64,000 nucleotides of DNA from Metopolophium dirhodum (Eukaryota; Arthropoda; Insecta; Hemiptera; Aphididae). A program made the translations under genes and the position numbers. The stretch lies in contig NC_083566.1 in NCBI RefSeq assembly GCF_019925205.1, positions 16,492,001-16,556,000 of the forward strand. Reading direction: 5' to 3'. Below the pieces are notes generated by a model. It worked only from the letters and a program-made list of their open reading frames with translations, was not told the DNA's origin and searched no databases. Below are positions 12,985 to 27,212 of this stretch, one piece after another; the stretch's first letter is position 1; each line of letters starts with the position of its first letter.

Positions 12985-13376
12985 AAAATAGGGGTGAGCA
13001 TTTTTGTTGAATCATTCAGTTTAAATATTTGGTGAAAAATTCGAGTAACCACGAAATGGTAACGGTTATTTGTTTTGAGTAATGTAAAAATAAGAAAACT
13101 GATTTTGCCAACAACCGTGTGTGTGCGAATAAATTGCTGTTTTTATTAATTTTTTTTTTTTTTTGTTTTTCCGGATTATTTTAAAAGTCCTGGGCATTTT
13201 CAATTTTCACCTTTTAAAAGTACGTGCCAACTATAAAATCCAATATTCCACAAGAAACCACCCTCAGAGTTTAATATCGTAGCTTTTTTCTACTATTAAT
13301 CATGTAGGTACACATGTACAAAAAAACATACAACATTGTAAAATCAATACATTCATCGTTTCACTCAGAATCTAAA
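12985..13376 (-). repeat. Copy of high-copy repeat family (minus orientation)
   Basis: On the minus strand the block opens with GATTCTGAGTGAAACGATGA, then GTATTGATTTTACAATG. This closely matches the left end of the copy at 28862. Further in, ACTCAAAACAAATAACCG corresponds to TCTAAAACAAATGACCG of that copy. The boundary at the low-coordinate side is approximate. Confidence 0.6.
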
Positions 13377-14388
13377 ATATTAGTTTCAACAAAATATTAA
13401 TGTAATTAACAAAAAATTCAATGTAGAGAAACGCATGAGTTTTCGAAAAATATTAGAAATTAGTGGTATGATGAAAACTTAAGGGTAGTCGGTTCACCCT
13501 TTATTGTCTTCGGGGAAACTTTCAAGACATTAATCTTGACATGAGGTCTTTTGAAAACTGGATCGAGCACGACGGCAACGATGAATAATAATAACAATAA
13601 CGTTAATGATAATAATAATAATAATAATAATGATGATAAACATTAAGCACGGACAAACCGGATTAGCATATATGGACGAACATCCTGGACCATTATTTTC
13701 TGTTGTGTGTTTACGACGAAAGTACAGGAAGAATAGACAAAGGCGACCAAGCGTGTTATAAGTCTTTAGATATGAATACGGCATGGTAATACATAACATC
13801 CAGTATAGACTAGGCTTCGTCTCCTCGCTATAAGTGATACTTTGAAAAGGCGACAAACCTTGACAAGAATACCGAAAGTTTGGACAACGCAGGCCAAAGT
13901 TTGCTTCCGAATAAGTGCATTATGCACAAACAACAATAAAGTCACGAGACACTAACATGTAAAAATCAATAGTTACAGTCTGATTAGTGTGACTTGAGTG
14001 GTTATATTTAAATGATTATACGACAACAAAAATACTTACTAAACTGTACTATATTTTTCTTTCGCACTATTTGTTCCCAAACAGATCTAACAACAGTGAC
14101 AATTATTGTTTCCGCCGAGTTATTCGGGTGATTAATACATAACGAATGTCGTTTTCACGTGAATAATAAAGATAGAAACCGAGCAGACAGAGGAAAAAAG
14201 ACACTTAGAGAACCCGAAAACCTGTCCCTATATAATATTTAATTAATTAAAGAAAATGCTGAGAAGGAATGTGACTGAGAATTTTCAATTGCGACGTTTA
14301 AGCCGGGGAGAATTATGCTGTAACAAATATATTTATGGATATTTATTAGTTTCGAGGTATTGGAAAAATTATTATAATAACGATTTCC
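13377..14388. other. Intronic DNA, ATT/AAT microsatellite only
   Basis: An AAT triplet tract at 13608-13638 produces a spurious poly-Ile open frame on the minus strand. No gene supported. Confidence 0.55.
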
Positions 14389-14620
14389 CAATCGCAACTG
14401 GTGCAGAGATCTTCTTAACCTGTAAAATACATTTATAGTACTCATATAAATTTTATTTCATTGTAAAAGGTGACTCGACTGCGAGTCTTCCTACACGTCA
14501 CTCAAAGCCTTTATTCTCTTTATATTATTTATTTTGCCATATCATATTTACTTATTGTATAATGTAATGTACAGATTGTAAATTTTCAATAAACGCCATT
14601 TATATATAAAAAAAAAAAAA
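14389..14620 (+). mobile_element. 5'-truncated LINE insertion with target duplication
   Basis: A 232-bp insertion flanked by direct repeats of at least TAACGATTTCC (within 14376-14388 and at 14621-14631). It ends in a pure A tract (14608-14620) preceded by AATAAA, the signature of target-primed reverse transcription. The first bases, read in frame, give NRNWCRDLLNL then TAA. This is like the WCRDLL ending of Jockey-type ORF2 proteins, so only the last dozen codons and the 3' untranslated region were copied. The near-intact duplication and A tract suggest a younger insertion than the other LINE remnants here. A processed mRNA fragment is the alternative. Confidence 0.72.
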
Positions 14621-14631
14621 TAACGATTTCC

Positions 14632-15138
14632 AAGAATAATATCAGAAAATTGATTAAATATATTAATTTAATTTGAACTGCTTATTATAGTGTCTGAATA
14701 AAAACATTATAATCATTTTTGTCAAGAAAAACATGGATTCCGCGCATTTTAAATTGTAGTTATTTTTCATTTTTGTGATCTGGTTAAAATATTTAGTGTG
14801 TTAGGTATAAAGATATCGCTCACCGGACCATTAAAAATACCATTTTGTTTTGTCCTCTCATCTAAATGATTTAAACGAAATAACTAACGATTCATAATTA
14901 TAAAATGTTATCGCAGTGTAACGTGCATTTGTTAGTAAAATGTCTAAAAGTTACAAGTTGCATTTTGCCGCCCTATGAAAGCCGTTACAGACAATTTTAA
15001 ATTATATTTCCGAGTTATTATAATTTAATAATAAAAGTATAAAAAGTTTGAATCTGCTACAAGTAAAATTAATGACTCACGCCACATGGCGGAATAGCTC
15101 ATTTTTCAAATTTATATCTATCAAGTATATTATAATAT
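14632..15138. other. Intronic AT-rich DNA, nothing supported
   Basis: No gene, RNA or repeat structure recognised. Confidence 0.5.
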
Positions 15139-15745
15139 ACCGGGTAATCCATTTAACGCAAGACACTCATAGTTATTCCCAAAACTATTGAAGCTTTTTA
15201 ACGAATTTTTACATAATTATATGTCGTTAATAAACAACATTTTTCTAAAAAAATTTTCACTGTTTAAATTTGTTTGTAAACTTTTAAAAAAACGTACATC
15301 TTTAACTCGTCATTACAAAACAGAATATTTTTTGAAGTATAAAATCAAAATTTTAGACGTGTAGTTAGTGAGTATTTAAAATTTAGATGAGCGGAGTGGA
15401 TGGCTCAGTGGTACAGGTGTATTTTGCAAAATTCAGGGCTACTATTGCGCTTTTAAACTTTAAATGCTTATATCTACTAAACTACTTGTCCAAAGTTCTA
15501 TTTTGATAAATTAAAATTCTCCAAATAATATTCGGCTTATTCTACCTATGTGAAATTAAAAATGTATATCTTCATTTGAAAGAGTAGAAAACTTAAGAAT
15601 TATTACAATAAAAATAGTAAAAATACAATGTATTTTCAAAAATATTGTTTTATAACCACTTATGATCCTGTAAAATAAATATTTTCAATAGCATTAGTAT
15701 TTTCTGAAATAATGAGTACCTTAGGTTTCACGGATCACTTCTCAT
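15139..15745. mobile_element. Probable MITE with decayed inverted ends
   Basis: The left end starts ACCGGGTAATCCATTTAACG followed by CAAGACACTCAT. The reverse complement of the right end reads GTGATCCGTGAAACCTAAGG followed by TACTCAT. The two align over about 45 bases at roughly two-thirds identity, so they look like old terminal inverted repeats. Inside, TGGCTCAGTGGTACAG (15400-15415) resembles a tRNA A box, but no B box follows. No target duplication is clear, so the exact edges are uncertain. I recall similar blocks as repeated in aphid genomes. Confidence 0.4.
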
Positions 15746-17803
15746 AAGACATAATATAATTGTGTGTACTGAAATGCTAAAAATAAAACGGATCGGCATT
15801 ACAGAAACACAAACGTGTAGTATTTATTTTTCAAACTAAATAAGTATGCTTAAAAATATTATCAAAATCTAGAAAATGTGTACACTTGTAAAATATACAT
15901 TTTTTTACAAACGAATTTGCGAAACTTATTAAGAATAATTTGTTCTTTTATATTAAAAATAAATGCGTATTTATATAATATGAATAATCACATTCAGAAT
16001 AATGAGTTAATGAACTAAATTGAAAAAACCTATGTATTCAACAATAATTATTTAACTTCCCGACCTTAAATTAAATTTGAACATTTTTTTAAAAGGTTAG
16101 TTGTTCATTTAAAATATGTTTATTTTTGTTTCAATCAAAGATTAAATATTTACCACAAATGATTTCTTATAAAACGTTTTGAAATTTAAAAAATGTTTAT
16201 ATCGTTGTGTTTATAATATTCTAATAAAAATAATTTATTATTTGCGTATAATATTATGTAAAGAGTAAAATAATGTATCAATAAGGTATGGACAAATAGT
16301 AGATATGGTAAATATCTACTATAACTATAACGTGTATATAATATTTAAATTGGACATACATTTTATTGAATAGAAGACATGGAACGACTGCATTAAATCA
16401 CACCAATTTATATTTACTTGTATGTACGTCTAGAAAGTTTGAAAACTCTAAATTTTCCGTACGAATAAATTGCATAATATTATGTAACGCAACTCATTAT
16501 CATAAGAACTATTCAATAAATTAAATGTTATTAAGTTAAAACTAGTCTTTGGATTATTAATCAAGACTTATTTTTTTGTAAGCCAATTTCAACTTATTCT
16601 CGGCATCTAATTCGATTCAAATGATTTATAATTACTTACAAAATATTTAAAATAAAATAAAGATAATGCCTACCTTCTCTACTTATATTATACAGTGAAA
16701 ACTAAGCTATTGAATCTCAGTTTTAAAATTATTGTTGAAAATATCTTTTTTAACACAACAATACTATTATTTTTCTCAATAGGTAGTTGTTTTTTTTTTT
16801 AATTGTAAATGTGTTAATTTAATAATTCCACATCATTGTGAAGTGGAGAATATTTGTTTTATTATTATTCTGTACTCAATCATTATTTATAACGAATGCA
16901 CTTCCCTACGTATGTAATATTAAATAATTGCTTAATATTTTATGCTTATTATGAATTTTATCAACCTTAAATTATCATAAAAGTTTTACAAAATTCAAAA
17001 ATATTCGGAATTTATAAAAAATATGTAAAAAATAGTATATAATTTACATGTTTGATATTAATTTTAATAATTGACTTTTCTATTGTTTTTATTTTATATA
17101 TAACTAACAATTAATATACATACTTAAGTCGTTTTAATGAATTTGTATTTCAACATAATAATAAACGAGATGTTTAATGAAAGTTGAATACGTATTTTTA
17201 TTATTACACTTTTAGAATAATATTTGACATTCTGACTAAATTTCTGTCCAAAACCTTTAAAACCAATTCAGTGATGCAGGATGAATCTAATTTCGATTAT
17301 TTTATATTTTGAAATATCCAATCATAATATTCAACTCAATAGCTGATTCAATGGTCTGCTTCACCATATTTCAAAATATTAAACAATGACTTTGGATGGC
17401 ATAATGTTATACACTGCTTTAATTTATTCGTCCTGAATATCAAATAACTTTTTAGTCTTATCGATCCCAAAAAAGTTACAATTTGATTTCTTGAAACATT
17501 TGATTAAATAATTACATTTTAAATTGGATGTGGTTATGAAGAAAGAATACAACATTTTGAGAAAAAATAAAAATAATGAATATAATATTAAACTGGTACA
17601 TTTTTAAGTAGTTGATTTTTATAAATTGTATGGTTGTTTGGTTTTTATTGGGTTTGGTCCAACAGAAGTGTCTAGATTTTTAGATATGTATTTAGGATTA
17701 GTCTTTCAGTTTAGTATTTCTGTTGCCAGCACTTAATTAAAGGGCATATTTGACGATGGCGAAAGGACATCCCTCCCCCAACACTCGTATTGTTCTTCTA
17801 AAT
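15746..17803. other. Intronic AT-rich DNA, nothing supported
   Basis: About 2 kb of low-complexity-leaning DNA; no gene or element boundary recognised. Confidence 0.5.
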
Positions 17804-18205
17804 CAGGAATGGGCAACTCAGTGCTACTAGAGGGCCAATTTTGAATGTGCGAAAATCTAACTGGCCAGAGAACATAGAAAGCAAAAAAAAACCTTATGTT
17901 AACTATACTTCTATAAAAAAATATTATATTATTTACATTTAATAGTTCAATACTAGATAAGAATTTATATCTACGTTTTACGATAAACATTATATTGGTT
18001 TTAAAAATTTTATTAATAAATAAATAAAGTAACAAAATCTTAACATTTTATATTTTTGTAAACTAAATTAAAACGGGCGAGTAAAAAACTGATCCGTTTT
18101 TTCCACGATCTTATTGTATATATTTGAGACGTACTCCTTTTATATTGTAATAATATTTGCGGATTCAACGTTCGCCGGGCCACCAAGGTTTGCTGCGTTC
18201 GACGA
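17804..18205. mobile_element. Possible hAT-like non-autonomous element
   Basis: CAGGAATGGGCAACTCAGTG at 17804, followed by GAGGGCCA, is the usual look of a hAT left end (CAGG.GTGGGCAA...GGGCCA). About 370 bases on, CCGGGCCACCAAGGTTTGC looks like the matching right end, inverted but degraded. The last bases and target duplication are not convincing. Internal DNA is AT-rich and non-coding. Confidence 0.35.
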
Positions 18206-18479
18206 CGTAACTCCATCCTAAATCGTATGTATTACAAATTATTAATATCGAAATTAAAAAAAAACTATACGATCGTTTAAAACCAATGTGATTGTATTTT
18301 TAAGAAGTGGTGGTATGCTACTACAGGCTACAGTGTACACTGTTTCAATTTTTTAAATTTTTTTTTTCTTTAAAAGTCAATAAAACATTTTTTGACTGTC
18401 AAAAATTTTAAAATGATATAACACAATGTTACTAATAAATTGCAAGTTCTGAAATAAAAAAGAAAATTTATCGTAAATC

Positions 18480-19190
18480 CACAATATTTTTTTAGAAGTG
18501 TGTGAAGCTAACATTTTGACAGAGCATTAAAAGTTGCATATTATTTTGTAATTAAAAATGTATAAAATGTTTAATATTATATTAAGATTTGAAAATATAA
18601 TAAAAGGTTTCTCATAAGTTGTTATTACTGGAATTTAAAAAAAAAGTTGACTGTAATTCTAAAAATATTTTTATGAGAACTGAAGTTTAAATTATGATAA
18701 AATTTGAATATTTACGCATTAAATAACGATTTTTTATCAGTGTTGTAAAGAAACGATTCCTGTAATTGATTCTTTTTTAGAAGAACGAATGGAGGAATTA
18801 ATTCCAGTATTTTTTAAAGGAATATAAACGTGAATAAATTAGTTCCTTATTTTCAGGAATTTGGGGACAAAAATTACGTTTACTTATCATGTTTTTAATC
18901 TATAAAAAACATAATAGACGAGACTACAATTTTTTATTCACATATGACTTGGTGTTCTGATTAATGATTATGATGATAATTGACAACTTATGAACCATGA
19001 GGAACGAGGAAGATAATGAGTCACTTTTGTATTCGAACGAGGAATTGAACGGATTCCTATATAAAAGGAACGTTAACAACACTGTTTTTGATCATGTGAT
19101 TTTCTTACAGGCTGAAAGTCCGTCTTATCCCAGAATCGTTTTTAGTATACATTAAAGATTTATCATTAAATTCAAATTTAACACATATAA
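18480..19190 (+). repeat. Second copy of high-copy family, split by a hAT MITE
   Basis: Segments before 18738 and after 19085 both match the copy at 28862-29830. TAAGATTTGAAAATATAATA and CTCATAAGTTGTTATTACTG at 18583-18632 correspond to 29460-29502. TAACGATTTTTTAT at the MITE's left edge corresponds to TAACGATTTTCTTAT. GGCTGAAAGTCCG...CAGAATCGTTTTTAG...AAATTCAAATTTAA at 19110-19182 corresponds to 29733-29803. The copy was thus in place before the hAT insertion. Boundaries are approximate. Confidence 0.55.
18738..19084. mobile_element. hAT-type MITE nested in another repeat
   Basis: A 347-bp element beginning CAGTGTTGTAAAGAAACG and ending with the inverse of CAGTGTTGTTAACG. The flanking octamers TTTTTTAT (18730-18737) and TTTTTGAT (19085-19092) match at 7 of 8, as for a hAT target duplication with one later mutation. 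Inside are GAATTAATTCC, GGAATTTG and GAGGAATTGAA motifs near both ends, but no open frame. Confidence 0.72.
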
Positions 19191-22100
19191 ATGACTTAAA
19201 AAATTAACAGGTATACTCACACCTACTAGATTTTGAACATATATTATTACGATTTGTTGAAACTCTAGTTACTACTAATGATCTTCATTAAAATAATTTA
19301 ACGAGAATCAAAATAGTGCGTTACGCACATAAATCAGCCTGCACATGTATAATAATTCAGAGTTTGAAATAATAACGTCACTTGAGTGACAAAGCGGATC
19401 GATATCTTATATTATTAAATCATCCTCTCATACACGCGCCATAATACCTTAATGATAATTAATTAATTAAATTCATATCTCGCTAAACATGAATAACTTA
19501 CTATTCACATTTACTTCGCTCAAATCTTAGTACCTACCTAGTGTAATGCTTACATGGATAGATGGCTGTTCATTTAGCACAAGATTATAGTGTATATGTA
19601 TATCTACATTATACGTATATTTAAACTGAATTGGTTCGCATAACACTTGTTCACTGTCAAAAACACCTCGTCAGCCTTGAAATGTAGGGGCTAAATTTTG
19701 AGTAAGATAAAAGAATAATTACTATACCAGATCGAATAAAACTTCTTAATTAGGTAGTGAATTATGATACACGAATTATATACCGATAATGATAAATATA
19801 TTACAAAAATGTCTAACAAATATATTTGTAAGCCATTAAGTTTTTAGATTACCACAGGTTACCATGTAAGACGGCCATGGGATAGTACCGTGATTATAAT
19901 AATAGTATAACTTTATACCCTGAGGAGACACATTCTCAGCACATTGCCAAAAAGCTTCCATAAACAAACTCTCTTTGACAATGCAACGGTGATACACATT
20001 TGTAGACATACAGTCGTACAGAATAACATTATGATATAACATTATTCCATGACACGCATGTTTAATGCTTTCATAGATTTGCATAGTGTGGGTAACATTC
20101 AGCTTCAGTGGTTCGTTATTACATAGTTAACCTAAATAATATAATATTTTGTGGTTTTAATATTATTATAGTTTTTTACTTGAAAATAGTTCGGCAGATA
20201 ATACAAATTAAGAGTAGGTAATTTAAAATATTCGATACCATAGCGCATTAAGATTGATATTATGTTGGTTAGGCAACTGAAAAACAGAATCTTAACGGCA
20301 TTATTCGCAGCAAACATGTTTATTACAACCTGTGTGTAAGTATTTTCTTTGATAACATCGAACAAAGGTTGTTTTAAAAATTATAAACTAAAGCTAAATA
20401 GTTTTGTTTTCGAGTTCTTACTACAGATGGCTTACAATGTCAAAACAACCCAACATACATATTATATGTATTTGAAGGGATATAATGTACGTTTCATTTT
20501 CATAAATGAAATGTTTTTAATACCAAAAAATACGATATTAGGGTCCCAAGTTAAACTGAATACGTCTCCACAGCTTTTCAGAATGATGAGGCGAAAATAT
20601 TGAAGATTAAGCCGTATACAGTTGTGTGCTTGAGCTGGTAAGACCAAAGAGATACACAAAGTCCCTTGACGATATTGTAACATCCGATCTTAATGCAAAT
20701 ATAGAACTATTTCGAATATCTCGTCTGTCAAGGTTTATAATCATCCTACCACGTATAGTCTGGTAAGCCATTGACAGCCGTATAATAATATGAAAATATA
20801 TGGTCTAAATGGTTGACGCTTGCGTCTTTGAACTCAAGGAAAATTAAAAAATTGTTAACTGATTATAACATAACGTAATCTAATTAACTATTTCATGCAT
20901 GAAGAGAAAATTATGTATATAAAATAAATTAACATTCATATATTATTATAGGTAGGTACTTCAGATGTTTGTATATTATTTTAATTTGTGGAAGACATTG
21001 TGGATTTTACTACAATATGTTATTTAATAATTTTGAAACGCTTCAACGCGCATTATTGACCACTATTTACGCTTATAAAATTTCATATTTTTGATATCAA
21101 GGTCAAATAATGAATAAAGTAACAAATACAAACAAATCGTCGTCATTCATATTATTTCAAATAATATTTTTACAAAATTTTTCCTTAAAATCTTTGATTC
21201 TCAATTTAAAATTCTAGTTTGAAGATTTAACACAATATAATTTTATATGTAGAATTTGTACAAGCAATTGACTCACAATATTACCATTGAATTTATATAG
21301 AGAATATCCCTTGAATTTTGTTTCGGAAAAGATCAATGTTTTATAAAATCTTTTAAATTGTAGAAAACGCTCTAAAATATAATTGTTATAAGATTAATAA
21401 ACAATACATAATGTATTATAATTCTTATAAATTATACATTTTACAGTGAATAATATTATACAGAAGCTTTTTCATACAACTAAATATAAATAAACCAAAC
21501 TAATTATGGCTGAGCAAGATTTATTGGGTTTCTTGGATTCGCAGACAGGGTACGACTGTGTATAATATAAGTACCTAATACTTTTACTAACTACAATAAT
21601 AATAATAATACTCTTGCAGTTGTAACAAGTATTCTCGTTAATGATATTCATATAGCCTCTTACATTTCATCATCATATTATTATAATTTATGCATTAAAA
21701 ATGGTTCAGAATAATAATTAATAACGTACCTATAAAGCAACATTACATAATTCTCATTTAACTAACGATGATCATAATATTATGTTCCAACAATTTTACG
21801 GTTTGATTCAGTACTTTAATTCGAATTGTCCGTGCGTTATAATAAGGTAGGTAGTAACTAAAATTTGGAATTTAATAATAATTTGTCATCTAGTTATTGT
21901 ATGTCCAATGTCCATTGTACTATACCGTTGTGTGTCTCTTATTTAATTCATTGTATTAGGTAATAAAATTAACAAATTCAAAACAATACTAAAATATAAT
22001 CATATAGGCATTATAATATAGATGATAATATTACGTATAAAATCATTACATACTCATATTTTACAGTCTATATTAATCGATAAGGTATGTGTATGCTGTT

Positions 22101-23032
22101 GTAAAAATGTTATCTAGTCTTTTCGTCAACTTCTAGTATCTATATGCATTATGCTTATACAAAAATGTAAGTACTTTTGTCAACTTATGGTATGCTTTAT
22201 TTGTAATGTAATATTGTTTAGTGGGTACAGTCTTTTAAGAGATTATTTTGTAACACAAGGAAAAAAATATTTCAAGTTTTTGTTTCAGTTTTCTTTTTCA
22301 AATCAGACAATTTAAATTCAAAACAGATGTTTGTGCTTGTAATTAGATCTTGTTCTTAGATAACTTTATACGAACAAAGTTTACATTTCATATTTTTTCT
22401 CACCTTTCTCCTCTTTTTTTTTTTGTTATCAAAACATTATTGTCATTGTTCAATGGAAAGTTTCCTAAACTTTTCAGCTTTAGGGCATTGTCTTGGGCGT
22501 GTGTAATTAATGTCTAGGGAATATCAATAATTTCCCAACCTTATCTTGGATATGTGAAAAAGCAACTGTATAACTTGTAGTATGAGTGATGATGGTGATT
22601 TAAAGATGTATTTTATTTTCAAAAAAAAAATATTATCATTTATTTTAAGATTTCTTAATTTCTTAATTTCTCTACAATGACAATGTAAAAATTAATCTGC
22701 TTTTCTATATCATCGTATAATTTATTATACTAAAATATTAACGAAAAACAATAATATAATTAATATAATAATATAATAAATAATTCTTTAATACCTAGAA
22801 ATGTAAGATGTAAACTGAAATACAAATGTAAACAGTATTTACAGTAAATTTAAACAAAAATGTGAAGATTTTTATATTGTTTACAATCTACACAATTTGT
22901 TCAACCTAATGAATTTTTAAAAATAAATAATAAAATTTAATTAAATACTTTAACTTACGTAGTGGTTTACAGTTTCCATAGTAAGACTGTTTCGTACCTA
23001 CTTTAACTTAATTATATTACTATTACTATTGT

Positions 23033-23070
23033 CTACTACTACTACTACTACTACTTCTACTACTACTACA
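23033..23070. repeat. CTA trinucleotide microsatellite
   Basis: Consecutive ACT/CTA triplets interrupted once by TTC. Confidence 0.9.
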
Positions 23071-23872
23071 TATAATTGTCTTAGTAAATAATTATACAAT
23101 AACAAACATTGTTTTGCATGACAAATATCGTTCGTACTGTCTCCTAGTTTAAGTTGTTTTATGATTGAAACTTTAGCGAGAAAGAAAAAAATACAATCAC
23201 CCGTTTTTAATTATATTAATTTTATAATATTTTACATTTCATGATAAATTATCCATACTTTTAATGCGGTATCATTTAATGACAATAATATTATGTTGAA
23301 ATCTACTAATGTTTTTTGTGATTTATTTCAAAAAAAAATAAACATGATTGCGTTTTTAATCACTAAAATTGTTGAGCCTAGAAACCGTGTTTTATTTACA
23401 AACGATCATTAGTGCCCTCAGCTACTGTTAACGAACATAATATTATTATCTCATAATATTCTAATGTCATAGTAGGTAACCACGGTGTTATGCGGTATCT
23501 ATAGATGACCACACGAAGATGCGACGAACAAGACGTCTGTTGAGATTTACACGGGCGAAAAGCGCGTTTAAAACAGCATATTGTACCGTTTCCGTCCGCA
23601 TACGATTATTTATCGTCGTTCATAACTTAGTGTCATATTATACCCGGTGTTTTTCGTTTTGATTATCAAATGCCCAAATTTATGGCGGTTATTCGGACAG
23701 TCCGCGATTGGAAGACGAACGGCTTTGAAGTAATAAACAATAATATAACAATATCACGACCGCGCGGTATATATACGTCCGTTATCGTGATATATATATT
23801 ATTTATACAGATAAAACTCATTATTCATATCCAAATGGGCTTGTACGTATAGAAACAAACTAGGTCGCTGTG

Positions 23873-23876
<4 letters not shown>

Positions 23877-23908
<32 letters not shown>

Positions 23909-23909
23909 T
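23877..23909. repeat. AAT trinucleotide microsatellite
   Basis: About ten uninterrupted AAT triplets. Confidence 0.9.
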
Positions 23910-26900
23910 AATATGGTTGAATTCTGCAGTGCGCATGATGCGTCGCGCACGATTATTTCTACCGATTCCTGCACGTTTCTCACGTCCAATCGACCTCACA
24001 CGTTATGCCATTTTATTATCATAATATGTATCATAATATTATTATTATCATTGTTGTTAATATTAATTCGAGTCCACAGACATTGCGTTTTTACAAATAA
24101 CTAACGCCCCAAACGCGGTAAGTGTCCGACGCGTCCCGAACACATTTTTTTATTTTTTTTCTTATCATTATTCCACGAAGTACAAAAACGACGACGTTAT
24201 CAAAGATGCGATAACTCAGAAAATGTAATAATATAGGTAATGCGAACGGCGAAACCCACCCCTCAAACCACACCAAAACCGCAGGTACATTATGCGGTGT
24301 AATAATTATTAATTCACGGCTACTGTTATACTATATGCATTCACTCGTATAATATGTATATATATATAATTATATAGCTATGCAGTAGTATTATATTATA
24401 TATAGTCTTCGGTACGCGTTATGACACGTGTTCACGAGATAATAATATAACAGTTATAAGTTATAACCATATATTATAATATTATAAACCTACACTGCAA
24501 TAGACGTCGTACCTACTCACCGAGACGAATGTCTGATTATTATTATTATTACTAACCGTCGCGCCGGTAGCTTATTAGTGTGAGCTCGAAATGATAATAG
24601 TTCGCGAAGGCGGAAAATTTCGGATTAATTTCTAGGCAATTGTTATACACGGGGACGACGTCTCTTTGGGTTTCCACTCGATCGGTCCGAAGTATCATTA
24701 TTATAATATTATAAAAACAGCAAACGTAAAAAATCATTCCCCCCCCCCCAAATCTTGACCACTGCTAGCAAACACACAGTGATCGTCTACACAATCATCA
24801 TCCAAGTCGTCGGGTAGGACCTATCTTCATAGTATTCTATGTACAGGAATGCACAATAATATTGCTAATAGGACTATGCCGTCCATCGTATAGCACACTT
24901 TTATATGGACTACGACTGCTGGTCACCGTATTACACTGTGATTTCAATATTTGGTAATAGGACTTATGGTAGCTGTGAGGCAACGGTACCCAGTTAATGA
25001 ATAATAGAGATCCGCGGTAATGAAAGGGTATACCGAACACGCTAAAAATCACTTAGAAGCAGTGCTTTAAAAAAAAATACCGAACAGTATTCAATATGTT
25101 TCAAATACTTTCAAACGAACAAATGAAAATAAAAATAACTTGAAACTGTCTTATACGATTATATTATTTTCAACTTATTACTATATTATGATCATGACAG
25201 ATACCTACTATAATAAGACTCGATACGACAGAAAAATATACAAATATCTGTAGGTACTCAAATACTTTTCAGAACTGCGCATGACACGTGAGGAAGCGTT
25301 TACGCTAAATAATAATTTATCAAATTATTATACTTAATTGTTATTTTCGTATGTCTGTGTAATTAAATATTACGTTGACAAAATGTATATTGTCGTCAGT
25401 CGATCGCATTTATTGAATTATTAAAATATTTTTAAACACAAGACATAAATACCATGAACAGACACATTTTACGGATTAGTTCACACTCAAAAAATATGAA
25501 TGAAAACATATCTCGTTTATATTTTAAACACTATTTGATTGACAATTTTGTATCCAAACTCAGAACATGTTTGGTGTACAGTCGCCTTTGGTTATTTTAG
25601 AGTTTTCATAGTTATTTTTGTTTGAAGTACTTACATAAAACGACTTCTAGGAAATAACATATTATTATAGTAAATAAAATATAATGACATTTTAAAACCA
25701 ACAACAAGTTCAGGGTTACCATGAAGGTATTATATTGTGTATAGGCTATTCACAGAGAACCGAATCTCAGAAGGAAATATAGTAACTACAATATTATGTT
25801 TGGACAAATGGTATTTGAGTATCTCTTCGGGTTGACATTTTAGTTATTATTATGTACTCACTAGAGTAGTGAAATGTTTTATGGTTTTTAATGAACAAAA
25901 TATTATATTTTGTCAACAGCGCAAATGTAACGTAAGTCAAATTTAATTATTTAACCGTATATTATAATAACGAGCGACGTCGAATAATATTTTATAACCG
26001 TCAATATTTGAACGTCCTCTTATATAATATTATACTGTCCTTCATTAAACTTTGTACAGATGAGATTTTTTTTGTTTAATTTTGAATACACTTACAACAG
26101 CCAGATAGGTTGAAATTGTTTTATCATATATATAATATTATATTTATTTATTTATTTATGTCCCATAGACGACCAACCGTAAGTACATATATTGTCGAAG
26201 AGATGTAGTGTGAAGGGAGAAGAGCATATATTATAATATACTCGTATATATAATATATTGTAATATTATAATAAATGAAAAAAAAACCTGGGTGGTGATT
26301 TATTTTTTTCCCCTCGATGCACTGATTGCACACTCCAACGTCACGGAGTGTGGTAAAAAAATTAGCTTTTTCCCCGGGTTTTTGGACCACCGGAATTTAT
26401 TGCGAGCAAATCCCTACCCGGCCCGTGTCTCCGCGTGCGGTCGTTAACAACAGGCAATTTCGGGCATACATTTAAGTAATGCCACTTTATCTAAATATAT
26501 CTGTGCGCGCCGATGGTTTTTTGCACTCTCTCTATTCCTTGTGCCAAACGCTAGTTTCTTGACGGGTTTTCCCGGCTGACCATTAAAAGCCGCACCTGCT
26601 GACCGTAGGTTTTCCTGCGAAAACGGTTAAAAAAATGGCTGCTCGCTCACACGAAGAACAACAAAAATGTTGGTCAATTATTTGTACACTTTTACGTCTC
26701 CGAAACAAAAACGCAAGTATTAGATACGAGTTTTTTTATGCGTTGATTGACATAACTATTACATTATTCTGTAATATTATGATAAGCGTACTGGTTCGAT
26801 CTTTTCTAAAATTAAAATAACTTTTAATCATATTTTGTTTACCAGGAAAATTACAATAACACAGAAATATTAATATTTTTCTAACTATAGTAGATAAATA

Positions 26901-27212
26901 GTTGTGTTTCATATCGACACTATTCGTTCGTGCAATAATATTGTGCATGTAACTAACCACAGGTAATATTATTGGCAGTTATTATTAAATCCAAAATGAA
27001 TTTATTTTTGTGATTTATCTTGTAAAAATAAAATCATATTAATTTATTAAAATCATAATCTCATGGTAGTGATTTAAAATAAACTAAGTAGATTGGACAA
27101 AATACATATTAATATAGTATACGTCTTAAGGTATCTCTTTATTGACACGGGTACATATCATATTACATTTGAATAATTGGTGGTTAAGTCGCCATTTGAG
27201 ATGTTTAATATC

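Larger units (their letters stand above)
19193..27203. other. Long intronic stretch with microsatellites
   Basis: No supported gene. It contains a CTA/TAC triplet tract (23033-23070), an AAT tract (23877-23909) and a run of 11 C (24739-24749). Moderately CpG-rich segments lie at about 23500-24300 and 26390-26640. An 82-codon minus-strand open frame at 19836-20084 has a non-repetitive, slightly protein-like composition, but I cannot assign it. Confidence 0.45.

Noticed and set aside
13530..13856. 108-codon minus-strand open frame
   Set aside because: The poly-Ile core is the translation of the AAT microsatellite.
19836..20084. 82-codon minus-strand open frame
   Set aside because: Non-repetitive, but neither a domain nor splice sites support it; possibly a decayed element I cannot place.
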